From Sabellastarte sp. h YS-2021 (taxonomy: Eukaryota; Annelida; Polychaeta; Sabellida; Sabellidae), in assembly GCA_964017235.1 (NCBI GenBank), contig OZ024938.1:60689816-60753815 (forward strand): a stretch of DNA of 64,000 nucleotides, given 5' to 3'. The notes under the pieces were generated by a model. That model saw only the letters and a list, made by a program, of their open reading frames with translations. It made no database searches and was not told the DNA's origin. The position numbers and the translations under genes were made by a program. Shown piece after piece: positions 43,701 to 55,700 of this stretch; the stretch's first letter is position 1; each line of letters opens with the position of its first letter.

Positions 43701-46700
43701 TTCTATTAAAATCTGGAAATCATTAGATTTTGGCATTGATTGGTTAAGAAATGGCCGAGTAATTAATGATTAATTAATCATTACGAATTTTCCAAATAAG
43801 GAAAACACAAAAATGCTCGAAAACCGTGCTAGATAGAGCGATTTCGACGAAATTTTTGACCCACAGGGTATCTCTGCGGAGTAGTTTTCCCAATTTTCAA
43901 AAATTTTTTGTCTCGCCCAAAATGGCGGCCATTTTGAATTTTCGAAATTTTCGCAAAAGTTGCAAAACACAAAAATGCTTATATCTCAAAAACCGTGCTA
44001 GATAGAGCAATTTCGACGAAATTTTTGACCCGCAGGATATATCTGAGGAGTAGTTTTCCCAATTTTCAAAAAAATTTTGTCTCGCCAAAAATGGCGGCCA
44101 TTTTGAATTTTCGAAATTTTCGCAAAAATTGCAAAATACAAAAATGCTTATATCTCAAAAAACCGTGCTAGATAGAGCGATTTCGACGAAATTTTTGACC
44201 CACAGGGTATCTCTACAGAGTAGCCATGCCAATTTTCAAAAAAAATTGCAAAACACAAAAATGCTAATATTTCGAAAACCGTGCTACATAGAGCGATTTC
44301 AACGAAATTTTTGATCTTCAGGGTATCTCTGCAGAGCAGCTATCCCAAAGAGCTTTCACTTGGTGAAGTTTCAGACCCATAGCTAATTGCTCACCTACTC
44401 AAAATGAGTAAATGCAAATTACCTCTAAAAGTATTGCAGATAGCCAATTTTTCTCAAATAACTCATTCACCTACTTTTGGAAGAGCTTTCACTTGGTGAA
44501 GTTTCAGACCCGTAGCTAATTACTCACCTACTCAAAATGAGTAAATGCTAATTATCTCAAAAACTATTGCGGATACCCAATTTTTATCAAATAACTCATT
44601 CACGTACTTTTGGAAGAGCTTTCACATGGTGAAGTTTCAGACCCATAGCTAATTACTCACCTACTCAAAATGAGTAAATGCGAATTATTTTTGACCCGCA
44701 GGATATATCTGAGGAGTAGTTTTCCCAATTTTCAAAAAAATTTTGTCTCGCCAAAAATGGCGGCCATTTTGAATTTTCGAAATTTTCGCAAAAATTGCAA
44801 AACACAAAAATGCTTATATCTCAAAAAACCGTGCTAGATAGAGCGATTTCGACAAAATTTTGACCCACAGAGTATCTCTGCGGAGTAGCCATGCCAATTT
44901 TCAAAAAAATTTTGTCTCGCCAAAAATGGCGGCCATTTTGAATTTTCGAATTTTTCGCAAAAATTGCAAAACATAAAAATGCTTATATCTTGAAAACCCT
45001 GCTAGATAGAGCGATTTCGACGAAATTTTTGACCCGCAGGGTATCTGTGCAGAGTAGCTATGCCAATTTTCAAAAAAAAAATTTCTCGCAAAAAATGGCG
45101 GCCATTTTGAATTTTCGAATTTTTCGCAAAATTGCAAAACATAAAAATGCTTATATCTCGAAAACCGTGCTAGATAGAGCGATTTCGACGAAATTTTTGA
45201 CCCACAGGGTATCTCTGCAGAGTAGCCATGCCAATTTTCAAAAAAAATTGCAAAACACAAAAATGCTAATATTTCGAAAACCGTGCTACATAGAGCGATT
45301 TCGACGAAATTTTTTATCTTCAGGGTATCTCTGCAGAGCAGCTATCCCAAAGAGCTTTCACTTGGTGAAGTTTCAGACCCATAGCTAATTGCTCACCTAC
45401 TCAAAATGAGTAAATGCAAATTACCTCTAAAAGTATTGCAGATAGCCAATTTTTCTCAAATAACTCATTCACCTACTTTTGGAAGAGCTTTCACTTGGTG
45501 AAGTTTCAGACCCGTAGCTAATTACTCACCTACTCAAAATGAGTAAATGCTAATTATCTCAAAAACTATTGCGGATACCCAATTTTTATCAAATAACTCA
45601 TTCACGTACTTTTGGAAGAGCTTTCACATGCTGAAGTTTCAGACCCATAGCTAATTACTCACCTACTCAAAATGAGTAAATGCGAATTATCTCTAAAAGT
45701 ATAGCAGATAGCCAATTTTTCTCAAATAAATCATTCACCTACTTTTGGGAGAGCTTTCACTCTGTGAAGTTTCAGACCCATAGCTAATTACTCACCTACT
45801 CAAAATGAGTAAATGCGAATTATCTCTAAAAGTATTGCAGATAGCCAATTTTTCTCAAATAAATCATTCACCTACTTTTGGGAGAGCTTTCACTTGGTGA
45901 AGTTTCAGACCCATCGCTAATTATTCACCTACTCAAAATGAGTAAATGTGAATTATCGCTAAAAGTATTGCAGATAACCAATTTTTCTCAAATACTAGTA
46001 ACTCATTCACCTACTTTTGGGAGAGCTTTCACTCTGTGAAGTTTCAGACCCATAGCTATTTATTCACCTACTCAAAATGAGTAAATGCTAATTATCTGTA
46101 AAAGTATTGCGGATACCCAATTTTTATCAAATACTCATTCATCTACTTATGGGAGAGCTTTCACATGGTGAAGTTTCAGACCCATAGCTAATTACTCACC
46201 TACTCAAAATGAGTAAATGCGAATTATCTCTAAAAGTATTGCAGATAGCCAATTTTTCTCAAATAACTCATTCACCTACTTTTGGGAGAGCTTTCACTTG
46301 GTGAAGTTTCAGACCCATAGATAATTATTCATCTACTCAAAATGAGTAAATGTGAATTATCTCTTTATAGTATTGCAGATAGCCAATTTTTCTCAAATAA
46401 CTCATTCACCTACTTTTGGAAGAGCTTTCACACACGAAAATGAAAAATTGTGAATATCTCGGAAAAGCTATTTCTGCTTTAATGCTTGGCGGGAGATACA
46501 CACCGCGGCAGTGGTCTTGACAAAAAATTTTGTCTCCCCAAAAATGGTGGCCATTTTGAATTTTCTAAGTTTTTGCAAAACACAAAAATGCTTATATTTC
46601 GAAAACCGTGCTATATGGAGCGAACTCAACAAAATTTTTGACCTGCTGGGTATCTCTGCAGAGTAGCCATGCCAATTTTCAAAATATTTTTGTCTCGCCA

Positions 46701-49700
46701 AATATAGCGGACATTTTTAATTTTTTGCAAAACACAAAAATGCTTATATCTTGAAAACCGTGCTAGATAGAGCAGACTGCGCTGACTTTGGTTGCCACAA
46801 CAGTATAAGGCTAGAAACGAAGCATTTTCTTAATACTTTAGCACTCACCTTTATATCCTTTTCAGGACGCTTTGTTTTTGCTATGCAAAAACATTATCTT
46901 TTTTTTTTGCGAGCGATCCTCTAGTTTATTTTTTTTCCTACATTTGACCAGTGTCAGTTAGTTATCAGATGTTTGTTTCAAAAATTTCGTTATGTAGAGT
47001 GAAAAAAGTGACATGATGCATAAAATATTAAATTCAGTGCCAGGTCTGGGGGGGGGGGTTGTAGGGGGAGCACAAAATTATCAAAAGTTTTGTGGATTTT
47101 TACAGATCAGAGGCCTGCCATTGCCACAAAAATTGCAAGTGTTTTAAGAATTTCTCCCAAGTTAACAAAATAGAGTTTCCTCAAATAATGAGCATTGCTT
47201 GCTGGTTTAAGTTTCACGTTTCTTATATTTCTTATTCAACAGAAAGTTTTGTTTATCTTAAATATACGCATTTCTGAACTAAAATGAGGGGAAAGAGTTT
47301 GTCTTAAAAACTATAAATTTCAACCAAAGCTTTTCAATTGATCCTTTCCACAGATATGCCAGTGCCAAGAAGTGTACTAATGAAGGCAGAGCACTGATGC
47401 AGCTAGACTTCCAACAGTTCTTACTGAAACTGGAGAAACTCACCGATCTCAGGTTAGTATGGCTGAGAGTCGAAGATTGAATATCATTTGACAGGAACAA
47501 CTGTTAAGTGAATTTTAAGTACAGTAGAACCTTGATTATCCGAACCCAGTGGGAGACATACAATCCGGTCAGATAATCGAGGGGTTCGGATAGATGAAGG
47601 AAATCGATGTCCATCATCTATGGGTTACCGAGTGGGCGATAATTGAAGAAAGCTCATTTTTATGCACTTAATATAGACTTCGGTATTCAGTGATGATATA
47701 TTTAATATATTTGTGTAATGTAATGTAACTGTAACTGACCCTCCAATTGTTGCTTATTTGCTCCATATCTAGGAATATTATCAGTTTTATTTAAAATATT
47801 ATGTGGATTTTAATTGGGTGTGTTCGGTCAGTACATGCATTTTTGACGTTTTAATTTTGGAAAATGCATTTTGTCAATTGAAAAACTCCGGGAGATTATT
47901 TATTGTAAAACCCAAAGCAAACACGCCTTCAGTGATACGTGTTTGGTTGGTAATACATTGTTGACATCTTTTCTTTAAATACACGTCAGTCTGTGAATGG
48001 ACCTACTCTGGAAGATTATAAATTGCAAAACCCAGTCGAACATGCTTTCATTGATTGGCACATTATCAAAGAAGTTGTATAGTGGGGTCATGTAATTGAA
48101 TTAATTCCTCGCCTATTGTAACAATGGTGATAGAAATCAAAGAAGTTAGGCTTTTTGTGGATGATATGTTTTATAAAGCACGAGAATTATTAGTTTCTGA
48201 GAATGTGTAAAGCCCTGTATTATCGCTGATGCTAGACGGTGCATTATAAGTAAGGAGACAAGATTTTGGTTTGGTTAATCCGGAGATTCGGATAATAGAA
48301 GGGCTGATAATCGAGGTTCTACTGTATCTGTAAAATTCATGTATCCAAGTTACATTTTTATAGCAAAAATGCAAAATTTGTACATGTAAAAAGTACTTGG
48401 ATAGCTACTTTGCTTAAGGGGCTATCAACGTAACGGCAGAAACCTTTCCTCACAGACAGCCATCTATTTTCAGTGGTGTGAAAGTTTATAAACTTAAACT
48501 TATTGAATTTAATAACTCTTGCTTTTTTGGCTGTTGTAAAAAGAAACTAACTACTAAAAGAATAGTTTCTTTTAAATTGTTTTTATTACATTTAATAAAA
48601 TGGTGCAATAAAAATGTTCACAAAATGCAGTGAAAGTGGTCTAACTTTGGTCACCTCAAAAAGAGACATGCTCTATAAACGTGACAAAAAAATGCATGCA
48701 AGACAAGATCAATACTTATGTTTAACGTATATATGTACAGGTAATTTTTTGGGCTAAATTTTGAATGAATTCGTTTTACATTAAAAGTGGCATTTTTATA
48801 TTATTGTAATTTTTTAATACACAAAGACTGCTGGTTTAAATCACTGTTACATATTTGTTAGTTAAATGCTTGTGGAAGTATTTTTTTAAAATGTAATTCA
48901 TTCAAAACAATGCTCATGTATCCACAGTGTCCTCATATATAACTTTTAAGTATTTTTTTTTATGTCTCGATAGACTGGTGTATCTCTGTTGCTAAGGGAG
49001 CAATATCTGCCAGTACTGATGGCTGTGGGAGAGCATATTTATTTATAACTTTATTTTTGAAATTACTGGTAGATGTATCTTGAAGAGAAACTTTGGTAGT
49101 GAAATTATAAGATAAATGAAAAATAGGAAACAAATCTTGAGAAAAAAACTGATGCAAGCAAAACAGTCCAATTACGTGTAAAAAAATCCCTTGTCCTTTG
49201 AAGGTAAATAAGTACACGTGGCTTTCAGTTTACAGTTATAAATTGCCTCATTCTTCACTCTGTAGCTGTTATATTGCATAGTATAGAAATATAACCTGTC
49301 CTCTCACTGCAGCTTTGCAAAGCAAGCCGAAATATGTGTGTGTGTTATCCTGTATGTAGATTAATATGTAGATACTTGGACAGGCGTAAACGTACTAGCC
49401 TTGCTGTGGGACGTAGTTCAACACATTTGTAAACATTGCAAAGAAGTCTGTGGCTAGCAACGAATATGCTTTCTATGCAAACCTCCTAGCGTGGATTACA
49501 CTAACTAAATATACGTTGTTACATTGATAGCCCCTTAAGATTGTTAGATTAAAATATGACTTGTAAGTAAGAGAATGGTAGGACTCGTATCCTTTTGTCG
49601 ATATTAAACAATGTTAAATTCTATTATATAATTTCTTACACCAATAGGAGCGGTGAAAGACAATATAGAAATTACAAAAGAAATAAGCAAACAGAACACC

Positions 49701-52700
49701 AAATATTTGAATATTTGCCAAATACCAAGACCAAACAAATGTATAGTGAGTTTGGTATTAATTTTAGCCATTGTAGAGTTTTAATGGCAGGAAATGCCAA
49801 GTGATGATTACAAGTCTTAAAAAACTAAAAAGTTCCTTAATTTTTTTGAGATGATAAAAATCATGATATATATCAATATCTTAATTTGATTGATTTAAAT
49901 GAAACAACCTAGAGCCATACAGATAAAAGTATTTATTCATGTTATATCCTCATGTATAATATTGTGAATTGAGGGATTTCCCATAAAGTTACAGAAGTAT
50001 ATATTTCATATGTTTTTTTCCTCAAATGATACCTTTGAAGTGATCTGCAAGCAGAATTCTTTTCCTGTCTGTATTGTAAATTGTAATCACCTAAGATATC
50101 CTATTCTCAGGAATTAATATGCTCTTATTCTGAGAATTTTTTCTTCTTATCAATTTGTTTTAATTAAACAGCTGTTTCTTTGAAAAAATAAGAGTAAATC
50201 TAAGAATAAATATGAAAGTAAATATGAATCAGGTAGTTAAATTGGATTTTGGATACATTCGAGAAATTTAGTGTAATCTATACCGGTAAGGGTTATTAAG
50301 CGTCCCGCAAGGGACGCTTGTTTGTGTATGGGAGAGCTTCTGGCTCCGCCGGCTCCGCCGGCTCCGGCGGCTCCGCCGGCTCCGCCGGCTCCGCCGGCTC
50401 CGCATTTTGTTTTCCTTATAACTCTGTAACCGTTAGGCGGATTCTTTTCAAATTTGGCAGGTTTAGGCAGTAGCCTTGGGGAATTTTTTTGAATATGCTG
50501 CAGTGACATTTCAACCAATCAGAGAGGTCACATGACCAAAAATGTCTTTTTTCGATGGGGAAGCTTGTCCGGATGATAACTTGAAAGGAATTTTATCAAT
50601 TCACCTGAAACTTGGCAAATACATTCATTCTATTAAAATCTGGAAATCATTAGATTTTGGCATTGATTGGTCAAGAAATGGCCGAGTAATTAATGATTAA
50701 TTAATTATTACGAATTTTCCAAATAAGGAAAACACAAAAATGCTTATATCTCGAAAACCGTGCTAGATAGAGCGATTTCGACGAAATTTTTGACCCGCAG
50801 GGTATCTCTGCAGAGTAGTTTTCCCAATTTTCAAAAAATTTTTGTCTCGCCCAAAATGGCGGCCATTTTGAATTTTCGAATTTTTCGCAAAAATTGCAAA
50901 ACACAAAAATGCTTATATCTCAAAAACCGTGCTAGATAGAGCAATTTCGACGAAATTTTTGACCCGCAGGGTATCTCTGCGGAGTACTTTTCCCAATTTT
51001 CAAAAAATTTTTGTCTCGCCAAAAATGGCGGCCATTTTGAATTTTCGAAATTTTCGCAAAAATTGCAAAACACAAAAATGCTTATATCTCGAAAACCGTG
51101 CTAGATAGAGCGATTTCGACGAAATTTTTGACCCACAGGGTATCTCTGCAGAGTAGTTATCCCAATTTTGAAAAAATTTTTGTCTCGCCAAAAATGGCGG
51201 CCATTTTGAATTTTCGAATTTTTCGCAAAAATTGCAAAACATAAAAATACTTATATCTCGAAAACCCTGCTAGATAGAGCGATTTCGACGAAATTTTTGA
51301 CCCGCAGGGTATCTCTGCAGATTAGCTGCCAATTTTCAAACAAAAAATTTCTCGCAAAAAATGGCGGCCATTTTGAATTTTCGAATTTTTCGCAAAATTG
51401 CAAAACACAAAAATGCTTATATCTCGAAAACCGTGCTAGATAGAGCGATTTCGACGAAATTTTTGACCCGCAGGGTATCTATGCAGAGTAGCCATGCCAA
51501 TTTTCAAAAAAATTTTGTCTTGCCAAAAATGGCGGCCATTTTGAATTTTCGAATTTTTGCGCAAAAATTGCAAAACACAAAAATGCTAATATTTCGAAAA
51601 CCGTGCTACATAGAGCGATTTCAACAAAATTTTTTATCTTCAGGGTATCTCTGCAGAGCAGCTATCCCAAAGAGCTTTCACTTGGTGAAGTTTCAGACCC
51701 ATAGCTAATTGCTCACCTACTCAAAAAGAGTAAATGCGAATTACCTCTAAAAGTATTGCAGATGGCCAATTTTTCTCAAATAACTCATTCACCTACTTTT
51801 GGAAGAGCTTTCACATGGTGAAGTTTCAGACCCATAGCCAATTACTCACCTACTCAAAATGAGTAAATGTGAATTATCTCTAAAAGTATTGCAGATAGCC
51901 AATTTTTCTCAAATAACTCTTTCACCTACTTTTGGGAGAGCTTTCACATGGTGAAGTTTCAGACCCATAGCTAATTATTTACCTACTCAAAATGAGTAAA
52001 TGCTAATTATCTGTAAAAGTATTGCGGATACCCAATTTTTATCAAATAACTCATTCATCTACTTGTGGGAGAGCTTTCACATGGTGAAGTTTCAGACCCA
52101 TAGCTAATTACTCACCTACTCAAAATGAGTAAATGCGAATTATCTCTAAAAGTATTGCAGATAGCCAATTTTTCTCAAATAACTCATTCACCTACTTTTG
52201 GGAGAGCTTTCACTTGGTGAAGTTTCAGACCCATAGCTAATTACTCACCTACTCAAAATGAGTAAATGCGAATTATCTCTAAAAGTATTGCAGATAGCCA
52301 ATTTTTCTCAAATAACTCATTCACCTACATTTGGGAGAGCTTTCACTTGGTGAAGTTTCAGACCCATAGCTAATTACTCACCTACTCAAAATGAGTAAAT
52401 GCGAAATATCTCTAAAAGTATTGCAGATAGCCAATTTTTCTCAAATAACTCATTCACCTACTTTTGGGAGAGCTTTCACTTGGTGAAGTTTCAGACCCAT
52501 AGCTAATTACTCACCTACTCAAAATGAGTAAATGTGAATTATCTCTAAAAGTATTGCAGATAGCCAAATTTTCTCAAATAACTCATTCACCTACTTTTGA
52601 GAGAGCTTTCACTTGGTGAAGTTTCAGACCCATAGCTAATTACTCACCTACTCAAAATGAGTAAATGTGAATTATCTCTAAAAGTATTGCAGATAGCCAA

Positions 52701-55700
52701 TTCTTCTCAAATTAATCATTCACCTACTTTTGGGAGAGCTTTCACTTGGTGAAGTTTCAGACCCATAGCTAATTACTCACCTACTCAAAATGAGTAAATG
52801 CGAATTATCTCTAAAAGTATTGCAGATAGCCAATTTTTCTCAAATAACTCATTCACCTACTTTTGGGAGAGCTTTCACTCTGTGAAGTGTCAGACCCATA
52901 GCTAATTACTCACCTACTCAAAATGAGTAAATGTGAATTATCTCTAAAAGTATTGCAGAGAGCCAATTTTTCTCAAATAACTCATTCACCTACTTTTGGG
53001 AGAGCTTTCACTTGGTGAAGTTTCAGACCCATAGCTAATTACTCACCTACTCAAAATGAGTAAATGCGAATTATCTCTAAAAGTATTGCAGATAGCCAAT
53101 TTTTCTCAAATTAATCATTCACCTACTTTTGGGAGAGCTTTCACTTGGTGAAGTTTCACACCCATAGCTAATTACTCACCTACTCAAAATGAGTAAATGC
53201 GAATTATCTGTAAAAGTATTGCAGATAGCCAATTTTTCTCAAATAACTCATTCACCTACTTTTGGGAGAGCTTTCACTTGGTGAAGTTTCAGACCCATAG
53301 CTAATTACTCGTCTACTCAAAATGAGTAAATGCGAATTATCTCTAAAAGTATTGCAGATAGCCAATTTTTCTCAAATTAATCATTCACCTACTTTTGGGA
53401 GAGCTTTCACTTGGTGAAGTTTCAGACCCATAGCTAATTACTCGTCTACTCAAAATGAGTAAATGCGAATTATCTCTAAAAGTATTGCAGATAGCCAATT
53501 TTTCTCAAATAACTCATTCACCTACTTTTGGGAGAGCTTTCACTTGGTGAAGTTTCAGACCCATAGCTAATTACTCACCTACTCAAAATGAGTAAATGCG
53601 AATTATCTCTAAAAGTATTGCAGATAGCCAATTTTTCTCAAATAAATCCTTCACCTACTTTTGGCAGAGCTTTCACTTGGTGAAGTTTCAGACCCATAGC
53701 TAATTATTCACCTACTCAAAATGAGTAAATGTGAATTATCTCTAAAAGTATTGCAGATGGCCAATTTTTCTCAAATAACTCATTCACCTACTTTTGGGAG
53801 AGCTTTCACTCTGTGAAGTTTCAGACCCATAGCTATTTATTCACCTACTCAAAATGAGTAAATGCTAATTATCTGTAAAAGTATTGCGGATACCCAATTT
53901 TTATCAAATACTCATTCATCTACTTGTGGGAGAGCTTTCACATGGTGAAGTTTCAGACCCATAGCTAATTACTCACCTACTCAAAATGAGTAAATGCGAA
54001 TTATCTCTAAAAGTATTGCAGATAGCCAATTTTTCTCAAATAACTCATTCACCTACTTGTGGGAGAGCTTTCACTTGGTGAAGTTTCAGACCCATAGATA
54101 ATTATTCACCTACTCAAAATGAGTAAATGTGAATTATCTCTTAATAGTATTGCAGATAGCCAATTTTTCTCAAATAACTCATTCACCTACTTTTGGAAGA
54201 CCTTTCACACACGAAAATGAAAAATTGTGAATATCTCGGAAAAGCTATTTATTCTGCTTTAATGCTCGGCGGGAGATACACACCACGGCAGTGGTCTTGA
54301 CAAAAATTTTTGTCTCCCCAAAAATGGTGGCCATTTTGAATTTTCAAAGCTTTTGCAAAACACAAAAATGCTTATATCTCGAAAACCGTGCTATATGGAG
54401 TAAACTCAACAAAATTTTGGACCTGCTGGGTATCTCTGCAGAGTAGCCATGCCAATTTACAAAATATTTTTGTCTCGCCAAATATAGCGGACATTTTTAA
54501 TTTTTTTATTTTTTGCAAAACACAAAAATGCTTATATCTTGAAAACCGTGCTAGATAGAGCAGACTGCGCTGACTTTGGTTGCCACAACAGTATAAGGCT
54601 AGAAACGAAGCATTTTCTTAATACTTTAGCACTCACCTTTATATCCTTTTCGGGACGCTTTGTTTTTGCTATGCAAAAACATTATCTTTTTTTTTTGCGA
54701 GCGATCCTCTAGTTTCAATTGACAGTACTCGTGTATTAACTCCCCTGTTTAGTTATCAGTTGTCAAAATGTTTTATGTAGCCAAAACATGCCAACTGTGA
54801 GAAAAATGATTATTTGAGACTGTTAAGGGCAGAAAAAACCCTGAAATTAGTGGTGGGATCGTGTACCGAAATCAAAACTGGTTACCGGGGCTTTGAAAGG
54901 AAGAAAATCCGGTATTTCGTATGTTTGTTACTGGCATTGATTATTTCTTGTGGGGCGTACATGAACCTGAACTTGCAACTGGAAATGGCTTTTGTGAGAT
55001 ATTAAAAAGAATGTAAACATGACTTTTGCTCGATATAAAGTAAAAATGTAACTTATTTCACAAAATATATATATTTTTTGTTGTTTTGATGAAGTATTAG
55101 CCATTATAAAGCCTAAAATGATGATGTTTTCAATAACCAATTCCCAAATATTCCTTGCGGATTTTGTTATTTTTACCAAAAGCGAACGAAAAAACGCATA
55201 CCAGTTTATTGTTCACACCACTACCTGAAATTATGTCTTCTTTGTGTTGTTGTTATTATTATAGGCCAATACCAGAAAAAGACTATGTGGAGAGTTACAT
55301 CAAGGCTTTTTACTTCCCAGAAACACAACTAGAGAGCTTCATACTGGACCATAAAGTGAGTCACATCCTCTAACCTTCATCAAAATACTTTTACGGACAA
55401 TGTGTAACTCTTCCATTTGCAGGATACCAGACAAGTTGTGTTATTGTCATTGTTATTCAAGAGGAATTTTAAAACAACTGGCTGAGAATGTATTTCTGTT
55501 TATTATTAAATACCAGAGTTACATAAAACATTAATGCCAATCCCTTAGGCCTCACATTAAGCTGTAGTGACTCCACGCATGCGCAAACTCATTACAAATT
55601 TGCCCGTGAATGAAACTGCAAACTTTGAGGTCTGCCGTGTACATTCATTGGGCGCGTGCAAGAGGAATACAAAAGACCACTGGCTGGGAATATATTTCTG

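Larger units (their letters stand above)
50298..54718 (+). mobile_element. HINE-like element with arrays A and B, full length
   Basis: Head hairpin AAGCGTCCC-GCAA-GGGACGCTT at 50298-50319, TTTGTGTATGGGAG, then a (GGCTCCGCC)n-like microsatellite (50341-50404) and a unique 330-bp segment. Array A (50740-51660) and array B (51671-54210) follow. The tail contains GGGACGCTT at 54652-54660, a 9-bp exact inverse of the head, then GTTTTTGC-TAT-GCAAAAAC (54662-54680), ending at CCTCTAGTTT. No coding capacity. Confidence 0.8.

Noticed and set aside
50237-50518. Antisense frame with a Gly/Ala-rich stretch
   Set aside because: It is the translation of the GGCTCCGCC microsatellite and has no start context, homology or continuation.
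43770-51708. Many short frames with [19 protein letters not shown] and similar motifs on both strands
   Set aside because: They recur every 169 bp and simply translate minisatellite A; no conserved protein and no codon-like substitution pattern.
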